Shown in pieces: positions 54,465-63,592 of a stretch of 64,000 nt of DNA (position 1 is its first letter; each line of letters begins with the position of its first letter). The stretch comes from Phreatobacter cathodiphilus. Lineage in GTDB: Bacteria > Pseudomonadota > Alphaproteobacteria > Rhizobiales > Phreatobacteraceae. Below the pieces are notes generated by a model. The model did not search any database. It was not told the DNA's origin and worked only from the letters and a program-made list of their open reading frames with translations. The stretch is from positions 434,001-498,000 of the forward strand of contig NZ_CP027668.1 of the NCBI RefSeq assembly GCF_003008515.1. Direction: 5' to 3'. The translations under genes were made by a program, and so were the position numbers.

Positions 54465-55712
54465 TCAGTCGGCCGGTACCGCAGGCGGGGACGTTACCGG
54501 CTCCGCCGAGGGCAGCGGCTCGGCCGTCACGGCCCTGGCGCTCTCCGGCTGGCCGGCCATCGGCCGCTGCTCCTGGGGCGGCCGGAGCTCGGACGGGAGC
54601 GGCGGGGCCTCGGCCACCCGCGGCAGCGAATCTTCGATCACCGGCGGCTGGCTGATCTTGCCGCCGATCAGCCGCACGATCTCCGGCGCTTCGGCGAAGG
54701 TGCCGTGGCGGATCAGGTCGGTCCAGCCCGTGGCGCTCATGGTGAAGACGCGCACGCCGAGCCCCGAAATGATGCGGCGGTGTTCCGGATTGCGCACGTC
54801 GAGCGCGCCGACCCTCTGGCGGTCCCACGCGACCGTCGAGGAGACGGCCAGGGCCCGGTCGTCCGACTGCACGAAGAGCGAGACACGCGAGGGCCGGGAG
54901 ATCCGCGCCATCTGCTGGCGGAACACCTCGACGTCGAGGTCGGGCGCCGCGAGGATTACCTCGCCGAGCCGGCCGCCCAACTCGCCGTTGCCGGCGATCG
55001 ACACCTGCCGCAGGGCTTCCATGGTCAGGAAGGCGCCCATGGAATGGGCGAGGATGTGGATGCGCCCGACGCCGGGCGTGCGACCGATATCGGTGAGCAG
55101 CCTGTCCAGCGCGTCGCGAGAGGCCGTGGCGACCTCGCGGTCGCCGCCATAGGCCAGCACGCGGCGGTAGCTCGGCCAGGTGAAGAGCACATGGGTGCCG
55201 CGGAAGCCGCCGTCGGCCGCCACCTGCACGACCCGGAAGGCGGCCTCGTCGTAATCAGTGTTGAAGCCGTGCACATAGACCAGCACGTCGCGCCCGTCAT
55301 AGGGCTTGGCGTTGACCGCCTCGCCCAGCTGCCGGCGGAAGGCGTCGGGAGTCAGCGCTGCCCGGTCAGCCAGCACGGCATGACGGCTGGGGCTCTCCGG
55401 CGTGATCTGCGGGCGCGGGATGGTGCCCGTGGCGCGGCCCGGCGGCATGGTCACCACCTGGCGGTAGAACCGCGCCCGTTCGGCCGAGGGCGCGCCGAGC
55501 CGGTCGCCGGGGAAGGCGGGGCGGGTGGAGGCGACGAAGACGGGGGTTGCCGTCGGCGCGGCCGCAGGCGCTGTCAGCGCGCCGATCGAACCGGTCACCG
55601 TCGACAATCCCGTGCCGAAACAGCCGCCGAGCGTCAGCGTCGCGACCGCCAGGGCGGCGAGGCGCAGGACGGGGAAGGGTGCGGCGACGGGGGCGGTCGA
55701 CGGCTCTGGCAT
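54465..55712 (-). CDS. Alpha/beta-hydrolase lipoprotein (DUF900/COG4782)
   Basis: A 415-residue protein with a lipobox (LTLGGC, cysteine about residue 31), so probably membrane-anchored. The hydrolase core has DVLVYVHGFNTDYDEAAFR, LFTWPSYR and the nucleophile elbow HSMGAF, with Pro-rich, low-complexity ends. It matches DUF900-type predicted esterases. The substrate is unknown. Confidence 0.88.
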   Translation of the reverse strand: MPEPSTAPVAAPFPVLRLAALAVATLTLGGCFGTGLSTVTGSIGALTAPAAAPTATPVFVASTRPAFPGDRLGAPSAERARFYRQVVTMPPGRATGTIPRPQITPESPSRHAVLADRAALTPDAFRRQLGEAVNAKPYDGRDVLVYVHGFNTDYDEAAFRVVQVAADGGFRGTHVLFTWPSYRRVLAYGGDREVATASRDALDRLLTDIGRTPGVGRIHILAHSMGAFLTMEALRQVSIAGNGELGGRLGEVILAAPDLDVEVFRQQMARISRPSRVSLFVQSDDRALAVSSTVAWDRQRVGALDVRNPEHRRIISGLGVRVFTMSATGWTDLIRHGTFAEAPEIVRLIGGKISQPPVIEDSLPRVAEAPPLPSELRPPQEQRPMAGQPESARAVTAEPLPSAEPVTSPPAVPAD

Positions 55713-55866
55713 GCGGTACGGGACTCGGATCGGTCAGGAATGGCGGGGCAGGGCCCCTGGGGTCCTGCCGCCTAGCGGGCGGGCATGGCCGCAATGGGGC
55801 GGGAGGGAGGCGCCGCCATCATCCGAATCGCTCGCCTCCGGAGCGTGGCTTTGATACCACGCCGCC

Positions 55867-56850
55867 ATGCGTGCCCTTCCCGATCCCTCAGAGCTTGCCG
55901 AGGCCATCCGCGCCGGTGACCGCGCCGTGCTCGCCCGCGCCATCACCCTGGTGGAATCGACGAAGGCCGAGCACCAGGCGGTGGCGCGTCGGCTTGTCCA
56001 GATCCTGCTGCCCCACACCGGCGGCTCCATCCGCATCGGCATCACTGGCGTGCCCGGTGCCGGCAAGTCCACCACCATCGACACGTTCGGCACCAATCTC
56101 ACCGCCGCCGGCCACCGCGTCGCGGTGCTGGCGGTGGATCCCTCCTCCTCGCGCACCGGCGGGTCGATCCTCGGCGACAAGACGCGCATGGCTCGCCTCG
56201 TCAACGACGAGAACGCCTATGTCAGGCCCTCGCCCTCATCGGGCACTCTCGGCGGCGTCGCCGCCAAGACGCGGGAGACGATGCTGCTCTGCGAGGCGGC
56301 GGGGTTCGACGTGATCCTCGTCGAGACGGTCGGCGTCGGGCAGTCGGAGACGGCGGTGGCCGACATGACGGACCTGTTCCTCGTGCTCATGCTGCCCGGC
56401 GCCGGCGACGAGCTGCAAGGCATCAAGAAGGGCATCCTGGAACTCGCCGACATCATCGCCGTCAACAAGGCCGACGGCGACGGGGCGCTGCGCGCCAAGG
56501 CCGCCGCGGCGGAATACCGGGCGGCGCTGCACATCATGGCGCCGAAATCGCGTGTCTGGTCGCCGCCGGTGCTGATGATCTCCGGCCTCGCCAATCAGGG
56601 GCTGGACGCCCTGTGGGAGCAGATCGGCGTCTTCCGGACGAAGACCGAGGCCTCCGGCGACTTCGCCGCCCGCCGCCGTGCCCAGGGCGTGCGGTGGATG
56701 TGGACCATGCTGCACGAGCGTGTCGCCGACCGGCTGAAGCGCGATCCCGTGCTCAAGGCCCGCCTGCCGGCGCTGGAGGCGGACGTCGCCGCGGGTCGCC
56801 TCGCGCCCATGGTGGCGGTGGAGGAGATCGCCGGGGTGCTGGGGATCTGA
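55867..56850 (+). CDS. meaB: Methylmalonyl-CoA mutase-associated GTPase MeaB
   Basis: A 327-residue G3E GTPase with P-loop GVPGAGKST (61-69), VDPSSSRTGGSILGDKTRM, ETVGVGQSE and the NKADGD guanine motif. It protects and reloads methylmalonyl-CoA mutase with adenosylcobalamin. Its presence near mutA and mutB supports an active mutase system, although the TTT genes lie between. Confidence 0.96.
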   Translation: MRALPDPSELAEAIRAGDRAVLARAITLVESTKAEHQAVARRLVQILLPHTGGSIRIGITGVPGAGKSTTIDTFGTNLTAAGHRVAVLAVDPSSSRTGGSILGDKTRMARLVNDENAYVRPSPSSGTLGGVAAKTRETMLLCEAAGFDVILVETVGVGQSETAVADMTDLFLVLMLPGAGDELQGIKKGILELADIIAVNKADGDGALRAKAAAAEYRAALHIMAPKSRVWSPPVLMISGLANQGLDALWEQIGVFRTKTEASGDFAARRRAQGVRWMWTMLHERVADRLKRDPVLKARLPALEADVAAGRLAPMVAVEEIAGVLGI

Positions 56851-56889
56851 GACGCCGACGCGCCTCGGGGGCAGCACAGGGCTCTCCTT

Positions 56890-56913
56890 CGCCTCTCCCG
56901 GCGGGGAGAGGTG
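56890..56913. repeat. Half unit of the CTCTCCCC palindrome family
   Basis: GCCTCTCCC-GGC-GGGGAGAGGT is a single short palindrome between meaB and the amidase gene, related to the paired elements at 22628-22754 and 41929-42051. Confidence 0.7.
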
Positions 56914-57033
56914 AACGGTGCGACCCGCGCTAGAGGGGGCGGTCCCGCGCATGACCAGTCCCCGCTGCGGGCACTTCCCCCCGTGCCCTTCCCCGCGCAC
57001 CATCCGCTCCTCATCACGAGGGGAACAGCGACA

Positions 57034-58458
57034 GTGGCGAAAGCACCGATCTGGCAGTGGGGGGCGGTCGAGACCGCCAAGGCGATCAAGTCCGGCAAGG
57101 TCTCGTCGGAAGAGGTGGTGAAGGCGAGCATCGACCGGATGAAGGCGGTGAACCCGAAGCTCAACGCCGTCGTCGTCGACCTGTCGAAGGACGCGCTGAA
57201 GGCCGCGAAAGCCGCCGACAAGGCCCTGGCCAAGGGCGAGGCGGTCGGGCCGCTGCACGGCGTCCCCGTCACCATCAAGATCAATCTCGACGTCAAGGGC
57301 CAGGCCAATTCCAACGGCGTCGTCGCCTTCAAGGACAACATCGCTCCCGACGATTCCGCCGTCACCGCCAACCTGCGCAAGGCCGGCGCGGTCATCGTCG
57401 GCCTCACCAACACGCCCGAATTCTCCATGCGCGGCTTCACCGAGAACCCGCTGCACGGCCTCACCCTCAACCCCTGGGACCCCGCCATCACCTGCGGCGG
57501 CTCCTCGGGCGGCGCGGGCTCGGCGGTCGCCGCCGGCATCGGCGCCATCGCCCACGGCAACGACATCGGCGGCTCGCTGCGCTGGCCGGCCTTCTGCAAC
57601 GGCGTCGCCACCATCAAGCCGACGCAGGGGCGCATCCCCGCCTTCAACCCCACCCAGATGAACGGCGACGAGCGCCCGCTCATGGCCCAGTTCATGTCGG
57701 CCCAGGGGCCGATCGCCCGCTCCGTCGCCGACGTGCGCCTCGGCCTCGAGGTCATGGCGATGCGCGACCCGCGCGACCCCTGGTGGGTGCCGGCACCGCT
57801 CAAGGGCCCGAAGCTGAAGGGGCCGATCAAGGTCGCGGTCGCGAAGATCCCGCGCGACATGAAGACCGACACGAAGGTGATCTCGCTGGTCCGCAAGGCG
57901 GCCGACCACCTCGCCGATTCCGGCTACGACGTGAACGAGGTCGAACTGCCCGATCTCGACGGCACCTGGAAGCTCTGGTCGGACCTCATCTTCACCGAGC
58001 TGACGGTGCTGCAGGAGCCGACCATGCGCCAGCACGGCAGCCCCGACTTCATCAAGGCCATCGAGGCGATGAAGGGCACGAGCACGGTGCTGGACCGCGA
58101 AGGCTACATGAAGGCCATCGCCCGCCGCTCCCGCGTGCTGCGCGACTGGATGATGTTCCTTGAGGAACACCCGGTGATCCTGTCGCCGCTCTCGGTGCGG
58201 CAGACGCCGTCCTACAACGCCGATCTCGAAAGCCCCGAGCGCGGGCGCGAGCTGTTCTGGAACGACCTGCGCTTCATGTCGGCCATCAACGTGCTCGGCT
58301 TGCCGGCCGCCGTCGTGCCGGTCGGCCTCGTCGACGGCAAGCCCATCGGCGTGCAGCTCATCACCTCGCGCTACCGCGAGGACGTCTGTCTCGACGCGGC
58401 GGCCGCCATCGAGAAGAAGGCGGGCACCGTCGTCGGCGAACTCTGGGCGCGCGGCTGA
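57034..58458 (+). CDS. Amidase signature enzyme
   Basis: A 474-residue protein with the Ser-cisSer-Lys triad: K82 (VTIKINLDVKG), S158 (CGGSSGGAGSAV) and S181 (DIGGSLRWPA). It hydrolyses a linear amide to acid and ammonia. The start is GTG at 57034 with GAGGGGA upstream; earlier in-frame sequence is non-coding in character and overlaps a repeat. The substrate is unknown. It lies well outside the heterocycle operon. Confidence 0.92.
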   Translation: MAKAPIWQWGAVETAKAIKSGKVSSEEVVKASIDRMKAVNPKLNAVVVDLSKDALKAAKAADKALAKGEAVGPLHGVPVTIKINLDVKGQANSNGVVAFKDNIAPDDSAVTANLRKAGAVIVGLTNTPEFSMRGFTENPLHGLTLNPWDPAITCGGSSGGAGSAVAAGIGAIAHGNDIGGSLRWPAFCNGVATIKPTQGRIPAFNPTQMNGDERPLMAQFMSAQGPIARSVADVRLGLEVMAMRDPRDPWWVPAPLKGPKLKGPIKVAVAKIPRDMKTDTKVISLVRKAADHLADSGYDVNEVELPDLDGTWKLWSDLIFTELTVLQEPTMRQHGSPDFIKAIEAMKGTSTVLDREGYMKAIARRSRVLRDWMMFLEEHPVILSPLSVRQTPSYNADLESPERGRELFWNDLRFMSAINVLGLPAAVVPVGLVDGKPIGVQLITSRYREDVCLDAAAAIEKKAGTVVGELWARG

Positions 58459-58495
58459 GTCGCGCGATCGGGAAGGGCGCCGCGGCTGCGGCGCC

Positions 58496-58618
58496 TCACT
58501 CGCCCGGGCCGGGAACCGGCGGGCGCAGGTCCTTGCCCGAATAGTCGACCCAGGCGAGCGTGGCGCCGAAGCCGCAGAACACGACCAGCACGAGCCCGAG
58601 GAACAGCGTTTCCGTCAT
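58496..58618 (-). CDS. Small membrane protein of 40 residues
   Basis: MTETLFLGLVLVVFCGFGAT begins a 40-residue protein with one membrane segment (about 4-25) and a short charged tail ending PVPGPGE. GGAGGGGG precedes the ATG at 58618. The shape is of a single-pass small protein. The function is unknown. Confidence 0.65.
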   Translation of the reverse strand: MTETLFLGLVLVVFCGFGATLAWVDYSGKDLRPPVPGPGE

Positions 58619-58790
58619 GGCAGAACCCCCTCCGAAATGTCGGCGGGAGATTGCCCGCGCCGGCCGGTCCGGGGCCTTGATCCACGTCAACATGCCCCTG
58701 GGGGAGCGCGGCCGTTCATCGCGCTTGGCGAGCGCCCGGCCCCGTTGCTAGAACGGACGGACCGCAGCGCTGCAGCTTCAGGATCAGATC

Positions 58791-60311
58791 ATGGCCGACG
58801 ACGCCCTCCTCCTCGGCAAGAGCACCAAGCAGGAATGGCTGGCGCTGAGGTTCGGCAACCGCCACGGCCTGATCACGGGCGCCACCGGCACCGGCAAGAC
58901 CGTGTCGCTGCAGGTGCTCGCCGAGGGCTTTTCGGCGGCGGGCGTGCCGGTCTTCGCCGCCGACATCAAGGGTGACCTCTCCGGCGTCGCCGCCATGGGC
59001 GAGGAGAAGCCCTTCATCCTCGAACGGGCCAAGACCGTCGGCCTCGACTGGCACGCGGACGAATTTCCCGTCGTCTTCTGGGACCTCTTCGGCGAGCAGG
59101 GCCATCCGATCCGCGCGACGGTGGCCGAGATGGGGCCGCTGCTGCTCTCCCGCCTGATGGATCTCAACGAGATCCAGGAAGGCGTCATCAACATCCTCTT
59201 CCACTATGCCGACAACAACGGCCTCGCGCTCCTCGACCTGAAGGACCTGCGCGCCATGCTGCAGGAACTCGGATCGAACAAGGAGCTGCAGAACGAGTTG
59301 CGCGCCGCCTACGGCAACGTCTCCGCCGCCTCGGTCGGCGCCATCCAGCGCCAGCTCCTCACCCTGGAGAACCAGGGCGGTTCGAAATTCTTCGGCGAGC
59401 CGGCGCTGGCGCTGAAGGATCTGATGCGCACCGACAGGGAGGGGCGCGGCCACATCAACCTGCTTGCCGCCGACAAGCTGATGGCGAGCCCGCAGCTCTA
59501 CGCCACCTTCCTGCTCTGGCTGCTGTCTGAACTCTTCGAGGAACTGCCGGAGGTCGGCGACGTCGACAAGCCGAAGCTGGTCTTCTTCTTCGACGAGGCC
59601 CACCTCCTGTTCAAGGACGCGCCGAAAGCGCTGGTGGAGAAGATCGAGCAGGTGGTCCGTCTCATCCGCTCCAAGGGCGTCGGCGTCTATTTCGTCACCC
59701 AGAACCCGCTCGACGTGCCGGAGACGGTCCTCGCCCAGCTCGGCAACCGCGTGCAGCATGCGCTCCGTGCCTTCACGCCGCGCGACCAGCGGGCGGTGAA
59801 GGCCGCCGCCACCACCTTCCGCCAGAATCCGAAGCTGAACACCGAGGAGGTCATCACCCAGCTCGGCAAGGGCGAGGCTCTGGTCTCCACCCTCGAGGGC
59901 AACGGCGTGCCTTCCATCGTCGAGCGCACCCTCATCTCGCCGCCGCTGGCGCGCATCGGCCCCGTTTCCGAGCAGGAGCGGCGTCAGATCATGGCGAAGA
60001 GCCCCTTCCGCGGCAAATACGACGAAACGATCGACACCGAGTCGGCCTACGAGATCCTGCAGAAGCGTGCGCGCCAGAAGATCGAGGAGGCCGAACAGGC
60101 CCAGCAGGCCGACAGCGGCGGGCTCGGCGGCCTTCTCGGCTCCATCCTCGGCGGCGGCTCCGCACCGACGGGCAAGGGCCGCGGCCGGGCGCCGATGTCC
60201 ACGACCGAGATCATCATCAAGAACGCCTCCAGTTCGCTCGCGCGCAGCGTCGGCACCCAGATCGGCCGAGCCATCATGCGCGGCGTGCTCGGCGGCCTCG
60301 GCCGCCGCTGA
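58791..60311 (+). CDS. HerA/YjgR-type ATPase (DUF853)
   Basis: A 506-residue protein with Walker A GATGTGKT (30-37), Walker B LVFFFDEAHLL and FVTQNPLDVPE, typical of DUF853/YjgR HerA-like ATPases. Near the C-terminus a Gly-rich linker precedes a tail (SSSLARSVGTQIGRAIMRG) conserved in the family. The role is not well defined; FtsK/HerA-like translocation is the family assumption. AGGATCAG precedes the ATG. Confidence 0.92.
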   Translation: MADDALLLGKSTKQEWLALRFGNRHGLITGATGTGKTVSLQVLAEGFSAAGVPVFAADIKGDLSGVAAMGEEKPFILERAKTVGLDWHADEFPVVFWDLFGEQGHPIRATVAEMGPLLLSRLMDLNEIQEGVINILFHYADNNGLALLDLKDLRAMLQELGSNKELQNELRAAYGNVSAASVGAIQRQLLTLENQGGSKFFGEPALALKDLMRTDREGRGHINLLAADKLMASPQLYATFLLWLLSELFEELPEVGDVDKPKLVFFFDEAHLLFKDAPKALVEKIEQVVRLIRSKGVGVYFVTQNPLDVPETVLAQLGNRVQHALRAFTPRDQRAVKAAATTFRQNPKLNTEEVITQLGKGEALVSTLEGNGVPSIVERTLISPPLARIGPVSEQERRQIMAKSPFRGKYDETIDTESAYEILQKRARQKIEEAEQAQQADSGGLGGLLGSILGGGSAPTGKGRGRAPMSTTEIIIKNASSSLARSVGTQIGRAIMRGVLGGLGRR

Positions 60312-60475
60312 TCCAGAGTCCCGCCGGATTGCGTCAATTGCAGCGAAATTCGTAGAGGGTCTTCAAGACGGTATCATTATCCCCTCGCCCGGGAGCCGAA
60401 GACCGAGCCCGGACGGTCGTCGCCGCGTTGATTCAACAGGCTGCGAAGTCCTGCCGGTCCCGGCTGGTGTCGGGA

Positions 60476-60931
60476 ATGATGCGAATGGCGGGAACGAAAC
60501 AGATTCACGGCGCCCGGGTCGTCGTGCTGCGCCTCGACGGGGTGGATCCCTCTGTCGCGGCGGAGGGCCTCAGGAGCCTCGGCATGATCCATGCGGTGGG
60601 TCTGGCGGACCAGGGCGAACTGTCGCTCCACGTCGAACAGGGGCGGGTCGACGTGATCGTCGTCGCCGCCGCACGCGCCGCACCCGATCCGGTGGCCCCG
60701 GCGGGGGCCCTGCCGCGGCCCCCCGATGCGGCGCTGCGCAGCGGCATTCCCTGTCTCCTTCTGGTGCCCGCCTTCTCCCGCGCCGTCGCGCGGGCCGCCC
60801 TGACGCTCGGCTATGCCGCCGCCATGTCCGCCGACGCCGCGCCCCGCCTCGTCTATCGCCGGGTCGGCGCCCTGATGCAGCGCGTGCGCCGCTCCGGCCG
60901 CGCCCGCGACGTCGCGGGCGAAACAGGCTGA
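60476..60931 (+). CDS. Hypothetical protein, possibly a degenerate receiver domain
   Basis: About 151 residues, with alternating hydrophobic strands and helices (ARVVVLRLDGVDPS, GRVDVIVVAAARA, GIPCLLLVPAFSRAVARAAL, GYAAAMSADAAP) that recall a response-regulator receiver fold. The acidic pocket and phospho-acceptor aspartate are not evident. The start is uncertain among ATGs at 60476, 60479 and 60485 or a TTG at 60428. No HTH follows. Confidence 0.6.
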   Translation: MMRMAGTKQIHGARVVVLRLDGVDPSVAAEGLRSLGMIHAVGLADQGELSLHVEQGRVDVIVVAAARAAPDPVAPAGALPRPPDAALRSGIPCLLLVPAFSRAVARAALTLGYAAAMSADAAPRLVYRRVGALMQRVRRSGRARDVAGETG

Positions 60932-61033
60932 GGCCCTGCCGCGGCGGGTGGCTGTCACGCTTCGCGCCGCGTTTGCAATCCAGGGCGAGGTTGCTAGCGT
61001 CCCGCCCTCGCTCCCCAACCGGACGCATCCGCC

Positions 61034-62422
61034 ATGACATCCCGCCCCGTCGACCAGGTCCTCGCCGCCGTCGATTCCGGCCTCGACCAGAGCCTCGAGC
61101 GCCTCTTCGCGCTGCTGCGTATCCCCTCCGTCTCCACCGACAGCGCCTATGCCGCCCATTGCGTCGCGGCCGCCGAGTGGCTGGCCGCCGATCTCGCCGC
61201 CATGGGCTTCACCGCAGAGGCCCGCGCCACGGGCGGTCATCCGGCGGTGGTCGCGAAGAGCCCCGGCAACGGCGGCCCGCACGCGCTCTTCTACGGGCAT
61301 TACGACGTGCAGCCGGTCGATCCGCTGGATCTGTGGGAGACCCCGCCCTTCGAGCCGCGCATCGCCACTGCGCCCGACGGCTCCAAGCGGATCGTCGCCC
61401 GCGGTGCCAGCGACGACAAGGGCCAGGTCATGACCTTCGTCGAGGCCTGCCGCGCCTGGAAGGCCGTGACCGGCACACTGCCCCTCGGCATCACCATGCT
61501 CATCGAGGGCGAGGAGGAGAGCGGCTCGAAGCACCTCTTCGACTTCGTGCGCGCCAACAAGGCCGACCTCGCCGCCGACATCGCGCTCGTCTGCGACACC
61601 GGCATGTGGGACCGCGAGATCCCGGCGATCACCACCTCGCTGCGCGGCATCGTCGTCGACGAGTTCAAGGTCGTGGCGGCGAACCGCGACCTGCACTCGG
61701 GCGTCTATGGTGGCGCGGCCGCCAACCCCATCCACATGCTGGCCAAGGCCATCGCCTCGATCCACGGCGCCGACGGCCGCATCGCCATTCCCGGCTTCTA
61801 CGACGGCGTGGAGGACCTTCCGCCCGACGTCCTCGCGGACTGGAAGGGCCTGAACCTCCGTGCCGAGGAGTTCCTCGGCGCCGTCGGTCTGAAGCACCCG
61901 ATCGGCGAGAAGGACCGCCTGCTCATCGAGATGGTGACCTCGCGCCCCACCTGCGACATCAACGGCATCTGGGGCGGCTATACCGGCGAGGGCTCGAAGA
62001 CCGTCATTCCCTCGGAGGCCTGGGCCAAGGTGACGTTCCGCCTGGTCGGCAAGCAGGATCCGGTGAAGGTGCGCGAGGCCTTCCGCGCCCATATCCGCGC
62101 CCAGCTTCCCGCCGATTGCCGCGCCGAGTTCTTCGGTTCGCGCGGCAGCGCCGCCATCGCGCTGCCCTGGGACATGCCGGTCCTCGCCAAGGCCCGCGCC
62201 GCCCTGACGGACGAATGGGGGCGCAAGGCGGTGACCATCGGCACCGGCGGCTCGATCCCCATCGTGGGCGCCTTCAAGGAGGATCTCGGCCTCGACACGC
62301 TGCTCGTCGGCTTCGGCCTCGAAGACGACCGCGTCCACTCGCCCAACGAGAAATACGACCTGACCTCGTTCCACAAGGGCATCCGCTCCTGGGTCCGCAT
62401 CATCGACGCGCTGGCCGGTTGA
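61034..62422 (+). CDS. M20 family dipeptidase/carboxypeptidase
   Basis: A 462-residue M20 peptidase with metal motifs FYGHYDVQPV, GASDDKGQ and EGEEESGS, and a lid domain from about 200 with HSGVYGG. It resembles ArgE/DapE-type and CNDP-like dipeptidases. The GTGGSIP motif and late histidine in DDRVHSPNEK complete the site. Probably a cytosolic peptidase. Confidence 0.93.
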   Translation: MTSRPVDQVLAAVDSGLDQSLERLFALLRIPSVSTDSAYAAHCVAAAEWLAADLAAMGFTAEARATGGHPAVVAKSPGNGGPHALFYGHYDVQPVDPLDLWETPPFEPRIATAPDGSKRIVARGASDDKGQVMTFVEACRAWKAVTGTLPLGITMLIEGEEESGSKHLFDFVRANKADLAADIALVCDTGMWDREIPAITTSLRGIVVDEFKVVAANRDLHSGVYGGAAANPIHMLAKAIASIHGADGRIAIPGFYDGVEDLPPDVLADWKGLNLRAEEFLGAVGLKHPIGEKDRLLIEMVTSRPTCDINGIWGGYTGEGSKTVIPSEAWAKVTFRLVGKQDPVKVREAFRAHIRAQLPADCRAEFFGSRGSAAIALPWDMPVLAKARAALTDEWGRKAVTIGTGGSIPIVGAFKEDLGLDTLLVGFGLEDDRVHSPNEKYDLTSFHKGIRSWVRIIDALAG

Positions 62423-62426
62423 CCGG

Positions 62427-63002
62427 TCAGCCCGGGTCACCCGCCGGCGCCCGCCAGGTGCGGATGGCCGGCGCCCGGGCCGGCCCTGTCGCCGTCTCGC
62501 CCAGACCATAGGACCGGGCGAGCGTGCCGAGCGCCAGCTTGAGCACGACCTTGCCGGCCCTGAGCGGCCAGCGCCGCTCGCGCTCGGCCTCCTCCAGTCC
62601 CTTGAGGAAGCCGCAGACGTCGAGGAGCAGGGAGGCGAAATCCGGTCCGACGGCGGCGATCGCCCGGTCGAGCCGCTGTTTCGCCGCGACCACGACATCC
62701 GCATAGTCCGGTCCCGACCCCGCAGGCCGCCCGCCGGAGACCGGCGCCGCCCAGGTGGCGCCGAGCCGCGGCGAGAGGCCCGCCAGTGTGAAGTCGCGAC
62801 GGAAGCGCTCGCCGGCCTCGACCTCGGTGGATGACAGGAAGGGCCGGCCCGCCGCATCCTTCCGGCTGGCGAGCCAGCGCAGCGGGCTCTCCGTGAGGTC
62901 GATCTCCACCGGCCCCTCCGGCCCCTCCACCAGAGCGCGCTCCTGATGGGCGCGCCGGAAGCGGTCCGCATCGTCGCCGGCCTGGCCTCGCGCACCGGTC
63001 AT
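62427..63002 (-). CDS. DUF6456 domain protein
   Basis: A 191-residue protein with the DUF6456 core (LTESPLRWLASRKDAAGRPF, EVEAGERFRRDFTLAG, LLLDVCGFLKGLEEAERER). The start overlaps the upstream HTH gene as ATGA. This pair recurs in Rhizobiales. The function is unknown; the fold and partner suggest DNA-related regulation. Confidence 0.85.
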   Translation of the reverse strand: MTGARGQAGDDADRFRRAHQERALVEGPEGPVEIDLTESPLRWLASRKDAAGRPFLSSTEVEAGERFRRDFTLAGLSPRLGATWAAPVSGGRPAGSGPDYADVVVAAKQRLDRAIAAVGPDFASLLLDVCGFLKGLEEAERERRWPLRAGKVVLKLALGTLARSYGLGETATGPARAPAIRTWRAPAGDPG

Positions 63003-63367
63003 CGGCAGCGCCCTCCGACGGTGACGCGCTCGCGCCGCAGCGGCATCAGGATGGCTTCCAGCCCGGTGAGCTGCCGGTCGAAGGCGGGATCGTCGCGCTC
63101 GTCCTCGATCCGGCGCAGGGCATGACGGAGCGTGGCGCGGTCGCGACCGAAGGCGGCGGCGAGCCGTGTCAGCTCATAGCCGAGCGCGACATGGGCCAGG
63201 TAGATCGCGAGCTGACGCGCCGCCGCCACCTGGGCGCCGCCACGGCTTGCCCCGAAGAGAGCGAGGCGGTCCACCCCGGCGACCCAGGCAGCGAGCGCCG
63301 CGGCGACATCGATCCCGGCCTCTCCGGGCCTCGCGGACCTGGAAGGCGGCGAGAGGTGAGGGGACAT
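62999..63367 (-). CDS. DnaA C-terminal-like HTH protein
   Basis: A 122-residue protein whose second half (AARQLAIYLAHVALGYELTR, AAAFGRDRATLRHALRRIED) matches the DnaA domain IV helix-turn-helix that reads DnaA boxes. It lacks the AAA+ ATPase. It might bind DnaA-box-like DNA as a regulator. The ATG at 63367 follows GGAGGT. It is coupled to the DUF6456 gene. A small dyad AAGGA...TCCTT lies upstream at 63386-63401. Confidence 0.88.
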   Translation of the reverse strand: MSPHLSPPSRSARPGEAGIDVAAALAAWVAGVDRLALFGASRGGAQVAAARQLAIYLAHVALGYELTRLAAAFGRDRATLRHALRRIEDERDDPAFDRQLTGLEAILMPLRRERVTVGGRCR

Positions 63368-63592
63368 CGTTAGGACCTCCGTGAAAAGGACTACAATCCT
63401 TAAGAGCGGGAGGCGCAAGGGTAATAAGTTTTTATTCCTTCGGATGTCAGCAGGCTGTCGGCCCACCGGGAAATCGCGTCTTCGCAGGGACTTAACCCGC
63501 GGGTGCAACCGCCGGGAGGAAGAATCGCGGAAAAGTTGTCCCCATCATTCCCCTGCCCGCCATCCTCGCGCATGGACGCAAGGAGGATCGCG

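Noticed and set aside
60377-62995. Long minus-strand frame opposite the receiver-like and M20 peptidase genes
   Set aside because: Composition is typical of antisense shadow frames; the plus-strand peptidase has all metal motifs.
63386-63401. Short dyad AAGGACTACAATCCTT upstream of the DnaA-like gene
   Set aside because: The arms are only five bases; too short to call an operator without conservation.
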